This document shows, piece after piece, positions 50,519 through 62,198 of a DNA stretch of 64,000 nucleotides (the stretch's first letter is position 1; every line of letters begins with the position of its first letter). Location: positions 94,230,931 to 94,294,930 of the forward strand of contig OY757023.1 of NCBI GenBank assembly GCA_963580285.1. Direction: 5' to 3'. A program made the position numbers and the translations under genes. The stretch is from Lucinisca nassula (lineage: Eukaryota > Mollusca > Bivalvia > Lucinida > Lucinidae). The notes under the pieces are model-generated. The model did not search any database. It worked only from the letters and a program-made list of their open reading frames with translations, and was not told where the DNA came from.

Positions 50519-51090
50519 CTTCAAATTAACTTGGCTTCTCTCTTGTCATTCATGTTCTCCTGTAGACAGAAATCGTTACGTTCAGAACAGCGCAGGCCCA
50601 GCGTTCTTCTCCGCAGAACAGTTTGCGTAGGCATGGTATGTTAACAAGACTATGTGCAATGTTCTATTTTGCAAAATATTTTGCATGGTCCTGTTTACAT
50701 AACACAGTGTTTGTTGGAACGTCGATTTTTACGCTTTTCTGTTATTAAATTATTATCATTATAATTTATACTGATGTTCATTGTTTGAATAAATTTATAT
50801 GACATTTCACTGTTTTGTCAGGTTTTTTTTTTAAATAAAAATAGAGTGGAACTTACACGAGTAGTCATTTCATATAAATTTTCACGAGCCTCCAGCGAGT
50901 TTCATAAAATTCATATAAAAATACCACGAGTAAAAGATTATGTTTATCATAGGCCTACTAAGGATTTTACATCGATATTGGCTCGAACCCCAATGGATGG
51001 TTTACCATTAATGAGTCGAACCCGTTCTTGAGTCCGCAGGGAATTCCTCCAAATACGATATAAGGATGATGGAAGGAGATTGTTTTCTTT
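50519..51090. repeat. Conserved arm block
   Basis: Partner of 23,693-24,318, read straight through the D site at about 51,060. Confidence 0.72.
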
Positions 51091-51094
51091 CAAC

Positions 51095-52310
51095 TTGCAA
51101 ATGTATGCTGTGTGTACTCATTAGAACCTTCTCTATGAGGTGATGCTAATGAGTACACACAACATAACATTTATATTGTATGCTGTGTGTACTCATTAGA
51201 ATCGCCCCGAGTGAGGTGATTCTAATGAGTACACACAACGAACATTTATAATATAGAACATCGAAAAGCTTTCCCACGATTATCTCCATTATGCCCCCTG
51301 CTATGGCAATAATAATAACCCTCCGATGCTCGAACTACCCCTGTCTCGAACAAATTTTCATGGTTCCAAAGGGTTTCGAGCCATCGAAGTTCGACTGTAT
51401 GTGGTCACATCATTTTTATAACATGTGCTTATCTCCTAAATAACAGCGGACCCTCACAATCGTGGCCATTTCATATGAAATTTATGAAACTCGCCTGTGG
51501 TTGGTAGAACTTTGATGTCTCGAATATGGATGGCTCGTTTACTAAGGCTGAGTCCTCAATCCCTGGGGAAATCCTCAAGATAAGTAAACGTGAGAGATTG
51601 TCTTCTTTTATCTTGCAAATGAATGATGTGTGTACTCATTAGAATTGCCTATATGTGGTGATTCAAATGAGTGCACACAACATACATATGTGGTGATTCA
51701 AATGAGTGCACACAACATACATTTGTAATATAGAACACCGAAAAGCTACCACACGATATATACCCATTATGCCTTCTCAGTGGTATGGCAATAATAGTAA
51801 CCTCCCTTGGTCGAAAAACCGCTGTCTCGAACAAATTTTCATGGTTCCAAAGGGGTTCGAGCCATCGAAGTTCGACTGTATGTGGTCACATCACTTTTAT
51901 AACTTGTGCTTATCCCCTAAATATCATCGGACCCTCACAATCGTGGCCATTTCATATGAAATTTATGAAACTCGCCTGTGGTTGGTAGAACTTCGATGTC
52001 TCGAATATGGATGGCTCGTTTACTGAGGCTGAGTCCTGAATCCTTTTGGAAATCCCTCAAGATAAGTAAACGTGAGAGATTGTCTTCTTTTATCTTGCGA
52101 ATGAATGCTGTGTGTACTCATTAGAATCGCCTTGAGGCGATTCTAATGAGTACACAAAGCATTACAAAACATCAAGATGCTCCAAATTTATCCTGGCATG
52201 GAACTATTAGTAACACCCAGTGGCTCGAACTACCCACGTCTCGAACAAATTTTCATGGTGCCAAAGAGAATAGAGCCATTGAAGTTCCACTTTATAACAT
52301 TTAATGTTCA
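51095..52310 (-). mobile_element. Family C elements amplified as 480-bp tandem units, right arm
   Basis: C palindromes at 51,107-51,165, 51,178-51,240, 51,620-51,715 and 52,105-52,160, and C ends (aaattttcatggttccaaag, tcgaagttcgactgtatgtg) at 51,389 and 51,869, exactly 480 bp apart. Intervening aatcgtggccatttcatatg also repeats. The left arm has a single C. Confidence 0.85.
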
Positions 52311-52445
52311 CTCGTGTGACATCATCTGTCATAGAAATATGTATTTGGCATACAGGAAAACGAGGGTGTGTTAGGGCTGTCTAACAATTGCGCCTACCGA
52401 GAAATCAAATAAATCTGAGCATCCACGATACGACGCTTAACCGCT

Positions 52446-53415
52446 GGGGACAGAGGAGAAAAAGGAAAATGGATGGATGTGTAGAAAAAGAAGAAATAAC
52501 AACACCCCCTCTACCCATACTTGCAGCAAGGACAGCAGGCCTTGCCAAACTGTCAGAAGCCCCAGTGACGCAAGATAAAACACTCGTGAAGATAATGAAA
52601 TCAAAGTACTGAAAGTACTGAGGAAAGTTGATTTATGAGGAATAATTATTATATAAAAATGTTAGTCGTAGATCAAGCGGTTATCTAGATATTTGTTGAA
52701 AAAAATATAGAGACTAACTTCCCATATCACAGTTCCTGGTGTATGAATGACATTTGACGTGTCACCAGTAACAATTCTGACTCTGGTTCTGATTTGACAA
52801 GGTCCAAGTGGGTTAAAAAAATCGACAAAGAAAAAATTTGAGTTAAACGACAGGTCAACCCTAGTGGACCATTTTTGTCCTCTCCAAGAGAAAGGGGAAA
52901 AGAGATAGAAGAGACAGTAGAGGAGATGATTTGTTTGTTTGTTTGATTTGAGGTTTAACGTCCCCGTCGACACTGTAAAGGTCATTTTGGAGACGTTGCT
53001 TCCAATTTGTGGGACTTTTACCCGACATTGAGATGAAATGACATCTCAAGCCCTACCGCCGCCCAAATGAAACCAATAGGGTTCATAAGCATGGACGGGC
53101 CGACTAGCACCGCTTTGCCTGGGCAGGCAGTGTACCAGTACTCGTGTGCGGGTCGGTTTCAGCTCTGCGTGGAAGCATCATGCAGCCCATATATTTCTTC
53201 AAGCCCCGATGGGAGGGGGCCGCTGTAGAGAAGATGAAAGTGAGGGACAGAGAAGAAAGGGGAAAATGAATTGAAGTGTAGAAACAGAAGAAATAACAAC
53301 ACTCCCCCACTCTACCGTTACCTGCTGCAAGGACAGCATGTGTTGCCCAACTGTAAGTCAATATCAGCTGGACTCCCCAGTGACACAAGATACACATTGT
53401 CATTGCCTCACTCAA
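52446..53415 (+). repeat. Diverged direct duplication flanking a SINE
   Basis: 52,446-52,600 and 53,240-53,410 share aagaagaaataacaacac, gcagcaaggacagca and ccccagtgacRcaagata at perhaps 75-80%. The first copy opens a 74-codon frame, the second does not keep it, so no protein is supported. Confidence 0.65.
52930..53224 (-). mobile_element. SINE-like family D with 13-bp target duplication
   Basis: Flanked by GTAGAGGAGATGA (52,917-52,929) and GTAGAGAAGATGA (53,225-53,237). 295 bp. Confidence 0.9.
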
Positions 53416-54715
53416 CTACCCCACGAGGAAAATACTATAGAAAGAAAGATAAACGTGCCTACCAATTTCTTCATGGCCCGACCATAAATTTCTAAATTAG
53501 CTCAGTACATATCTGCTAATAATCTTACAGAGAAGTTCCCCTACCGGGCACATAATGTCTTAGCAACGTCGCATCAACGTCGCATTGATACGACGATGTA
53601 GATAGGTTGTGCAGCTGCTTGGAGCTATGTTCCTTCGGGCGTCAGGACATAAAAAGGAGAATAACTTGACAAAAAATATCATTTTTAAACCATTTGATTT
53701 AGACATTATAACTCTGGTCAGACACCGCGTTTACCCAAGGCGAATTAAAATACGTTTATTCTCACCTGTACGGGGTCACAAAAACATTAACCCATAAATG
53801 TCAATTGTTTCAATACTGTGACATTTGGAAACAGTTAAGATAGATTAGAGGCCACAGAATGATCGGTGTCTTCACTATTTGCTAAAGTACGGCACTTGAT
53901 TTAAACAACACGTGTTTTGTAATATTTGAGCTCTCGGAAGCAGACGAATTGTAGGTCAGTAAAGGGTTGTTTAGTTGGTCAATGATAAGCTAACCCTTTT
54001 AACCCTGTTGACGGGTGCAGACGCCCAGGTAGAAATACACTGTATCTATGCAAATCTTGTAGATCCTGATAAGACGGCACGTAGCTAGAACGTCTCGCCA
54101 GAATCTACATGTACACTGTTTGTCATCCTGTCAGTGAACTAATCAGAAATCCTTTTCTATAAGAATATATTTAAAGCGAGAAGAATCCTGTTTAGAAACT
54201 CAGGGATGAAAGAGTAAAACATGAATATCACCGAAAAGCGCGTAGGAAAATAGTTCCAGAGTACTGTTTTCTTTTCAGAATCAGACTTTCTGTTCCAATT
54301 TATATTCAATCCGTATAAAGTCTCGAAAACTGAAATATTTTGAAAGACGTTCCATGAAATGAACACCTCTCTACATAAAAAAAAAAAAAAATAAAGAAAA
54401 AAGAAGAAAACGTTAAATAAAGTAAAAAGAAATTTTTGCTGGCGTTACAGTGCAAGAAAAAAGAATCCAATACGGGGTTCTAGACTAGATGGGCGCTTCC
54501 AACCCTCGTTTCGACCGTACAGATCGGAACTGCCTCGGTTCCGCTTAGGAAAAGCCCATCAACAACAGAAGACCGCATCATCCAATCTATACAGATAAGG
54601 AACATAGTGGACTTAGTACCCTTGGCTCGCGATTGCCTTGACAATTGCCTCAAAAGAGTGATTTTCGGACTTAGTGCATACGACCTAAACACCGCCAAGA
54701 GACACCGTGAGAAAA
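53416..54715. other. Mostly unassigned right-arm sequence
   Basis: Contains a small gcaacgtcgcatcaacg tract at 53,562-53,605 related to 16,900, and A-rich runs at 54,376-54,420. Short frames without domains. No left partner seen. Confidence 0.4.
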
Positions 54716-54719
54716 TATT

Positions 54720-55322
54720 GTCCCATATTCAAAACAATTTCAAACGTTCCATATAAAATGAAGCATGCAGCCGATGGAATTAAATATCATAGTTTGAATG
54801 TTCTATAAATTTATTCCACGATCGCAGCTGTCCGCCTGCGTACATTCCAATAGTTTACCGTGACAGAGATTCTCGGAGGGATTCTCCCTGTACAAAACGT
54901 GAATGAAAACAGCCATGAAGCGTCGGTTTATAGCTCAGTACAATTAACCCATTTTGTACCAGAAATCTCAAATCTGGTAACTGGCAAACAATGCAGGACC
55001 AGATCAGATTGGGGCTTCATGTTCAAACCGTGGTCTAGACCTTGTCATGACATCACGCGTGTAATAACACGTCGTTATTGGCGCGTAACATCATGACGCT
55101 GGCCGTGACAACACTACTTGCATGCTTTCTTTTGAACATCTTCGGCAAACAAATTAAAGTTTTATTGATACGTAAACAGAATCTTTCATCCGTGCACATT
55201 TCATATGAACTTTATGAAACTCGCCATAAGCTCGTTTCATAGATTTCATATGAAATGAGCACTCATGCAAGATCTTGTAAATCGCACACGAGTTTGTTTT
55301 CCTTATGATTTTACCCAGTATT
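54720..55322. repeat. Conserved arm block with K 5' end
   Basis: 54,730-54,850 pairs with 18,945-19,066 and 54,850-55,320 with 13,480-14,245. K element at 54,946-55,020 begins right after TTAA. Confidence 0.75.
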
Positions 55323-55335
55323 CTCTCAAAACATT

Positions 55336-55634
55336 GGCCCCGCCCATCGGGGCTTGAAGAAATAGATGGGCTGCATGATGCTTCCGCGCAGAACTAAAAC
55401 CGACTGGCACACGAGTATTGGTACACCGCTTAGAAGATCTTAGCCTGCCCAAGCAAACCGGTGCGAATCGGACCGTCCATGCTTATACACCGTATTGGTT
55501 TCATTGGGCGGTAGGGCTTGAGATGTCATTTCATATCAGTGTCGGGTAAAGGCCAACAAAATTGGAAGCAATATATCCAAAATGACGATTACCATGTTGA
55601 CGGGGACGTTAAACTTAAAATCAAACAAAACAAA
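55336..55634 (+). mobile_element. SINE-like family D, right arm only, 13-bp target duplication
   Basis: Flanked by CTCTCAAAACATT (55,323-55,335) and CTCTCAAAGCATT (55,635-55,647). Empty site in the left arm near 13,465. Confidence 0.9.
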
Positions 55635-55649
55635 CTCTCAAAGCATTAC

Positions 55650-55928
55650 ATATACACCTCCGTCTGACTGGCTCCCGCGCACCGGGGCTTGGAAATCACA
55701 TGTATATTGGGCTGCATGATGCTTCCACGTTTAGAAGGTCTAAGCCTGCCCAGGCAAAGTGGTGCGAGTCGGATCGTTCATGCATATAAACCCTTATGGT
55801 TTCATTGGGCGGCAGGGATTGAGATGTCATTTCATCTCAATGTCAGGTAAACGTCCCACACAATTGGAAGCAATTTCTCCAATATGACCTAAATTGTGTT
55901 GACGGGAACGTCAAACTTCAAATCAAAC
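55650..55928 (+). mobile_element. SINE-like family D, shared between arms
   Basis: Partner of 12,826-13,450 without the SINE T insertion. Internal deletion after tgatgcttccacg. Confidence 0.85.
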
Positions 55929-55929
55929 A

Positions 55930-56065
55930 AACTGACATAACATTGGTTATTTTGTGACATTTTTCTTATGTATACTCCACGCATAAGCTGTGCATGCTCG
56001 TTAGAACCGCCTCAGTGAGGTGGCTCTAACGAGTACCCTCCTGCTATGTTTTGAAACAGAATTAC
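55930..56065 (-). mobile_element. MITE family B, partial, shared between arms
   Basis: acataacattggttattttg, core gaaccgcctcagtgaggtgg. Partner 12,650-12,825. Confidence 0.72.
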
Positions 56066-56499
56066 TATGCATTGCGGAAAGATTTAGCAAATCGATCGAT
56101 CCTAGCGCAAACTTGACATGTCAAATTGTGACGTGAGCCGTGTGTGAATGAGGGTATTTTTGGACGGAAATTTACAACAGTCATTAAAGTCTGTTTCATA
56201 AACGCGACGAGACCGATAAATAGGAATGGTCAGCGGTTTACGGTCGGTTTCAGATTATGCCGCTCAATCTATTTCTCCAAGCCCCGACGGGCGGGGGCTT
56301 AGTATATGAAGTTTAAATCTGAAAATGATTATGGCGATGAATGTGTCAATTTATGTTTTATCAGCTATCGCCAGCTTTAAAGCCACGGACAGGAACCACA
56401 AAAGCTCTTTGTTGATATACACGAGCATCAAAAGCTCTGACAAGATCGGCATTGTGCGCAGGCTATAATCAGACATGGACCTTTCAAGCACCAACAACT
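56066..56499. other. D head fragment and unassigned sequence
   Basis: 56,236-56,298 is a D head (ggtcggtttcagattatg, gccccgacgggcgggggc). The rest is unassigned, including a minus 82-codon frame with no domain. Confidence 0.5.
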
Positions 56500-56935
56500 T
56501 TATGGGTCGATTGTTTGTCAATCGACCCAAAGTAACTAAGCATAAAAACGCTTCAGTGTTGAAGTTCATGTGACTATCACTGATTTGCATGAACCCCATA
56601 TAACTTATTTACAGAAAATAGTAGCGCTAATTTTATCGCAGTAGGTTATCTATAGAATCTGGACAGGAACCATGGGTCGGGCTTGACAAATGTCGTAGAC
56701 CCAACTCAGACGCCACAGAACACGACGTCTTATCAGGGTCTGGACTCTTTGCCTACAGTACAGGAATTAAGGATCAGACGACGCAAAACGCAGCGTCTGA
56801 TCAAGGTCTACACATTTTGCTAAAAAACGAATTTAAGGGTTAAACAAAACCTTTTATGTCCAGGACTATTTTCCCAGCCTACACTCGGAGACAATCGACC
56901 CACCGGTATTTAATGCCTTGATTTTTCATCAGCAT
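56500..56935 (+). mobile_element. Element F
   Basis: Hairpin atgggtcgattg/caatcgacccaa at 56,501-56,530, then tctatagaatctggac, two successive palindromes (cagacgccacagaacac; cagacgacgcaaaacgcagcgtctg) and tttaatgccttgatttt. Confidence 0.75.
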
Positions 56936-57051
56936 GTTGATGAAATACCATTCAGAAAAGTTTTGAGATTAATTTTGGCATACACGGTTGCCACGCATCC
57001 GGCTGAAAGAGCCATACAAACCGAAGTTGAAAATCTTAGCAAGTGTTCTAA

Positions 57052-57052
<1 letters not shown>

Positions 57053-57102
<50 letters not shown>
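57053..57102 (+). repeat. CT dinucleotide microsatellite
   Basis: About 24 CT units. The two 84-85 codon frames reading LSLSLS are products of this repeat. Confidence 0.95.
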
Positions 57103-57104
<2 letters not shown>

Positions 57105-57179
57105 CGATGGCTTTGTCACAGTCTTCTGTCGAGACAAGACAATCAACGAATGAGCACTCTGTATCTTGCTAAAAGAGTG

Positions 57180-57340
57180 AGTGAATGTTTTAGTTTAACA
57201 TCTCACCAACAGCTAAGGTCATACGGCGACGGGGCCTCGGTTTAAAGACTCATCCGAAAGTCTGGAGAAGCCCCGGGATCGATCCTGCGACCCCTGGTTC
57301 ACAAGGCGAGTAGCATAACCACTGTACCACGGAGGCTTCT
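57180..57340 (-). mobile_element. tRNA-headed SINE (W)
   Basis: Head cctccgtggtacagtggtta on minus, B-box gcaggatcgatcccgg, 3' end agatgttaaactaaaac and a cactcac tail. Confidence 0.8.
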
Positions 57341-58411
57341 GTCTTGCTATTAAGGAGACAGCATGTATGACGGATATCATAGTCATGGCATTGAGCGTAG
57401 AGGAAAATCAGATTCTCCGTCACTGACAAAACCATTAGTACGAGCGTAGTCCTAACTCCATTGTTTGGTCAAAGCAAGCTGAAAGCTTCAGGTACCTTAA
57501 CTAGAAGTATGGCGAACTAGTTCACACTCACATTCTGACCATTTCATGGACGACGAAGACTAGGCGGCTCTTTTGAATTCCCACATTCTGTTATTGTTAG
57601 GAGCAAATGTGAGGCAATTTTCTGCCTTGGTTAAACTGCAAAGTAGTTTCACATTTTCTTTGACCATTTCGAGATCGTAACATGATAATCTTTATGACCT
57701 ACGTTTCATCTTGCAACAACATATCAATCATGGTTATACGTTAATAGGTCCTTCAATAAAACATGGTGGAACACTTGAAATTTTATCAGTTATTTTCTTA
57801 CGTTTAGTTCTAATTTACATATGGCGGGAACTACCCTCTAATCAGAATCCTGGTCAGTTGCTTAAATTGGTTTCTGACATTTTTTTAACAAATCACAGGC
57901 CTTGTTTACATATAACGGGTGTTTCAATCTATCCGTCGTACCCATGAGCCCATATAAAAATGTCTTTTAGGCCTCTACACGGGCACAAGCGCGGAATATT
58001 TTTTAAATCACAACTCGTTAGGCATCTGCTATCAGTGATGGCATCTAAAATGGTCCCAGAAGATCTCGTTGACATTTAAGGTCCACAAGGAGTTCAGTGG
58101 GGACACCCGTTGCTCCTTAATTGAAGCGTCAATGGGGAATTCATACAGCATGACGTATACTGAATTTTGCAACTTTTTGCAAGAGGTGTAAGTTTCAAAC
58201 TCTTGAGAGTTTCTTTCCTGGATTTGGAAAACGAGTACACAGAATTTACAGAACGCAACTATCACAAAGTTGTGAGTCTTGTGGGAGCACTGACTCATTG
58301 AGAATTAATATCAAAGTAACGGAGGGTACCTCGCCAAGGTAGGTCTTTAATATATGTACTTAAAACCAGATACAAGATAAGCAAAAATCTCTCAGGATTA
58401 TACGTAAGGGG
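57341..58411. other. About 1 kb without recognised features
   Basis: Frames of 78 (plus) and 88 codons (minus) show no domain. No tandem or inverted repeat of note. Confidence 0.4.
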
Positions 58412-58588
58412 TTAACCAGTGCGCCAAAAACTGGCAACTGCTCTTCTTGAATCATCGGAATGGAGAGAATGACCGTAGAAAAGATTCCATGATCAATCTC
58501 AACGGCACCGACAGGTATCGAACCCGTGTCGTCCTGATCGCCTGTCAGACGCGCATCCGACTGAGCTACCGAAGCCGGACGTTAAGTG
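58412..58588 (-). mobile_element. tRNA-headed SINE (T)
   Basis: Head on minus: ttcggtagctcagtcggatg, gggttcgatacctgtcgg. Body gaatggagagaatgaccgta. 3' end missing. Confidence 0.75.
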
Positions 58589-58784
58589 TTGGCTACTCGA
58601 TCATGAGTGTAACTTTACCGAATTCAGTGCGACAGATGTGCATTCGTATGTGTTGCTAGACACAAAAATTATGAAAAGCAAAATAGATGGGAAGCCTAAA
58701 TGAAAACGTGTGAGCTAAAATATCTATATGGAACAAATCCCGCTAAAATGCATGCCACATTTTTAACCATTACCTCTTGGATAT

Positions 58785-59008
58785 TTTTGTTCTGCTTTTA
58801 CGGACCTTTAAAAATCATTTCACATATCGGGGCGATCCTTAATCAAGAGTCGGGCGAAAACTGGAGTACTCGGAGAAAAGACACCTGACCTTCCGTTGCA
58901 GAACTTGGCGTTTCACATGTGATCCGAGTGGGGCTCGAATCACAGCGGTTAGAGACCCAAAGATTAAGAGTCAGCGCCTTTACCCATCAAGCCAGGAAGG
59001 CCCGGTTA
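58785..59008 (-). mobile_element. SINE (G)
   Basis: Minus strand: ccttcctggcttgatgggta, gtgattcgagcccc, aacgccaagttctgcaacgg, ending aaaggtccgtaaaagc. Confidence 0.75.
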
Positions 59009-59024
59009 ATCACTTGGGCATAGT

Positions 59025-59302
59025 GTTTGTTTCATTTGAGGTTTAACGTCCCCGTCAACACTGTAAAGGTCATTTTGAAGACGTTGCTTCCGATGTTGTG
59101 GGACTTTTACCCGACATTGAGATGAAATGACAAATCACGCCCTACTGCCCATAAAAACCGTTAGGGTTTAAGGAGAGGTCCGACTCGCATCACTTTTCCT
59201 GGACAGGCTAAGACCTTAACTGTTTACCAGTACTCAATTCGGTCGGTTACAGCTCTGCGCGGAAGCATCGTGCAGCCCAATCTATTTCTCCAGGCCCCGA
59301 TA
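59025..59302 (-). mobile_element. SINE-like family D
   Basis: Tail tgtttcatttgaggtttaac, head ctatttctccaggccccgat. It ends where the transposase fossil begins. Confidence 0.85.
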
Positions 59303-59321
59303 GTGTCATTGTTTATATCTG

Positions 59322-59552
59322 CTATCCAGCACAATCTGAAGATGTACCTCTGTTTACCGCAGTCATAATAGCATACTGAAGGTTGTCTTTAACCGCAGCT
59401 CGAAGTTCGCTTGTGTGAAGAAGTTTTTTGATATACTGAAAACACAATTCCACAGGGTTTAATGTGGGCGCGAAAACAGGCGTGAACACGTATTCAGTTC
59501 CTGCTTCCTCCAACATTACAACCATAATCTGTCCGACTAGGAACAGTCCCAC
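59322..59552 (-). pseudogene. DDE transposase C-terminal fragment
   Basis: The minus frame from 59,552 reads LLEEAG-like MLEEAGTEYVFTPVF, then APTLNPVELCFQYIKKLL at residues 28-45. This resembles the final catalytic motif of IS630/Tc1/mariner (DDE_3) transposases (usual ..PPYSPDLNPIE..W..lK), with Glu35 as the candidate last acidic residue. Open for about 60 codons without a break, so fairly young, but only the C-terminal third is present, jammed between D fragments (59,025-59,302 and 59,545-59,625). It is a different lineage from the fossil at 20.8-21.6 kb, which has LFPIEYLW. Confidence 0.7.
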
Positions 59553-59625
59553 AATATTTGAAACTACGTCTCAAAAATGACCTACACAGTGTTGAAGGGG
59601 ACTTTAAACCTCTAAACAATCAAAA
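59545..59625 (+). mobile_element. SINE-like family D, tail fragment
   Basis: agtcccacaatatttgaaac, aaaatgacctacacagtgtt, ggggactttaaacctc. Confidence 0.7.
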
Positions 59626-59784
59626 AAGGTGTATAGCACAGTTGTCTTTTCTAACCAGTTCCTCTGGATTTAAACACATATTTCCATTATTGTCATATGA
59701 ATGCACGGCCTCGCGAAAAAAAAAAAATAAAAAACCGTATCTATATTGCTGGCCCCACCCACAATATTTGCGGTGTTGGGGTGG

Positions 59785-60065
59785 CACCGGGCTTAATGAA
59801 ATAGATGGGCTGCATGATGCTTCCACGCAGAGCTAAAGCCGACCGCAAACGAGTACTGGAACAGCTTAGAGGATCTCAGGCTGTCAAGACAAAGTGATGC
59901 GTGTTGGACCGTCCATGCATGTACACCCTCTTAGTTCCATTGGGTGGCAGGTATTGAGATGTCATTCCATCTCAATGTCGAGGTAAAAGTCACACAAAAT
60001 TGGAAGCAACGTCTCAGAATGACCTACATAGTGTTGACGGGGGCGATTAACCTCAAATCAAACAA
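59785..60065 (+). mobile_element. SINE-like family D
   Basis: aaatagatgggctgcatgat through gattaacctcaaatcaaac. Confidence 0.85.
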
Positions 60066-60187
60066 CATTTGCGTATGAAATACCGTATACTCCAATAAGC
60101 AAACTGAGTTTTCTGCCCGCGGAGAAATTCAACGGCTAATTCCCCCTTTGTCCATAATACATGGTGACAACAAGCGACAGTTTGCAC

Positions 60188-60473
60188 CGGCCATCGGGGC
60201 TTGGAGAAAAAAAATGGGCTGTGTGATGTTGTCACGCAGAGGTAAAACTGACCACACATGAGTACTGGTAAACCGCTTAGAAGGCTGAGCCTGCCCAGGC
60301 CAGACCGCCCAATGCATGTAAGCCTTAGGTTTCATTGGGCGACAGGACTTGAGTTGTCATTTCATCTTAGGGTCGGGTAAAAGTCTCACATAATTAGAAG
60401 CAACGTCCCCAAAATGACATAAATAGTGTTGACGGGGACGTTAAACCTCAAATCAACCAATCAACAAGCTGGA
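60188..60473 (+). mobile_element. SINE-like family D
   Basis: ccggccatcggggcttggag through acgttaaacctcaaatcaac. The minus frames of 68 codons are repeat shadows. Confidence 0.85.
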
Positions 60474-60715
60474 GGTTCGTCAAAATAAGGGCTGATGCTG
60501 TGGAAACACGTCAATGAAAAACTTGCATGAAACGAAACGGACTATAGACAATCATCGGTAACGCTCTTGCACAAAACTACTTCTGATTGGTTATTATGCT
60601 TGAACAGTATGACGCAGTTATAAACAATCTGTGATTACGCGAGCCCAATAGATTGACACTTGTACGGCTGTTTTGCTAGATCTTTTTGCAGTCGATAATA
60701 AGGAAAATAATCCAA
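60474..60715. other. Unassigned interval
   Basis: No repeat or frame recognised. Confidence 0.4.
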
Positions 60716-60719
60716 GTTT

Positions 60720-61029
60720 TCATTATTTAAGTGGGGTTTAGAGGGGTGGTCATTAAACGGACTTGGTAACGACGTGATGAAATACGTTTTGGGAGAAAAA
60801 CAACATTATTTGTGTAATAAAAGTGTTACATTTTATTCCTTTATATTAAAATACAATACACAGAAATTATCGTGAGAGTAAACTAAAGGCAGCACATCTA
60901 AGAGCCGCGAATCGACCTGCGCAGATGAGTAGGTCTAACAAAACACCAATGAAAACGGTTCGTCTTGCAAGTTTCGTTGCCTTCTCGCTACACACCTACA
61001 TTCAAAACTCAATGTCCCTGACTCCCTAA
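60720..61029. repeat. Conserved arm block
   Basis: Partner of 10,680-10,990 at roughly 88%. Confidence 0.78.
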
Positions 61030-61309
61030 CCACAACAGGTTAAAAAGTCCGTGAAATGAACACCCCCAAACCCCACTTTATATAGAGAAAACTGGGGTGT
61101 AAGGGGGTATACATTATTTTTCTTATTTCTGCTCCAAGACATAAGTTGTGGGTACTCGTTAGAACCGCCTCAATGAGACGGTTCTAGAGAGCACCCACAA
61201 CCTACATCTGCAGCATATATAAGAAAAATATCACTGATTTTCGTCAGAAAAGTAGCTATTTTTGAGACTTGAAAAACATGCACTATGTCGCACGGACGTG
61301 TTATCGTAA
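61030..61309 (-). mobile_element. MITE family B, right arm only
   Basis: Start aacaggttaaaaagtccgtg, core gaaccgcctcaatgagacgg, end cggacgtgttatcgtaatg. The left arm has the empty site near 10,675 (ccccatttggtaaggg). Confidence 0.9.
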
Positions 61310-61430
61310 TGAAATTGGGTGAATACTCTTAAAGGAATGAATTTGTTCCTGCTGAGATTTTTTTTAGTATACACCCTTTTCTCAGAAGGGCTTTGTTTAC
61401 GGGAAAACAAACCGAAATTTCCTCATCATG

Positions 61431-61702
61431 AAAACACGCCTATATGGTTTTGACCCCCTTGATACCCACTTTTATATAGTAGAACTGGGGTTTACAGGGG
61501 TAAACCTTATTTTTCTTATTTCTGCTCTAAACATAGATTGTAGGTACTCGTTAGAACCGCCTCAATGAGGCGGTTCTAACGAGAACCCACAATCTATATT
61601 TTGAGCAGAAATAAGAAAAATATCACAATTTTTCATCCTATTTTTTTTTATTTTTACGGCTATAAAATTTACGGTATATTTGTATAGGCGTGTTTTCGTA
61701 AT
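61431..61702 (-). mobile_element. MITE family A, shared between arms, intact
   Basis: Start catcatgaaaacacgcctat, core gaaccgcctcaatgaggcgg, end ataggcgtgttttcgtaatg. The left partner is split across 6,851-6,906 and 10,287-10,561. Confidence 0.9.
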
Positions 61703-61774
61703 GCAGAACAAGCCTTATATCCCTTGTAAAACTGATATATTGCAGCGCAACAAGTGGAGAAGACCTCGATGCAA

Positions 61775-62080
61775 AACTTAAACTGTTTCGGTTAACCCTT
61801 AAAATTCAAGTTTGTTAGCAAAAGGTGTAGACCCTGATCAGACGCCGCGTTCTGCGGCGTCTGATCTGAGTATTCACTGTTTGCCAAGCCCGACCCATGA
61901 TACAAGTCCAGATTCTACAGATAACCGTCTTACGCAGCGATAAAAATAACGTGCCTATTTTCTATAAATAACTGTTACCTGGTTTGCCAACAAGTCAGTG
62001 ATACATGCAGTCACATTGCAAAAGATTCAGCGCTTTAAAACTTTGGGTCGATTGATAACAATCGACCCCCGAAAAGTAGA
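61775..62080 (-). mobile_element. Element F, shared between arms
   Basis: Inner palindrome gatcagacgccgcgttctgc/ggcgtctgatctga at 61,836-61,868 and closing hairpin gggtcgattg/caatcgaccc at 62,044-62,068. Partner 5,881-6,170. Confidence 0.82.
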
Positions 62081-62198
62081 TACAATGTGCATGTTAACTT
62101 CGGCTCAGGCTAACAAAAGAATAAAGCGCGATGATCCTGATCAGAATTTATCTGAGTCTTCATTTACAAGTCGACATTTGTGCATTATGCATGTCGTC

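Noticed and set aside
56918..57245. Two 84-85 codon LSLSLS proteins
   Set aside because: Translation of a CT microsatellite in two frames, running on into a W SINE.
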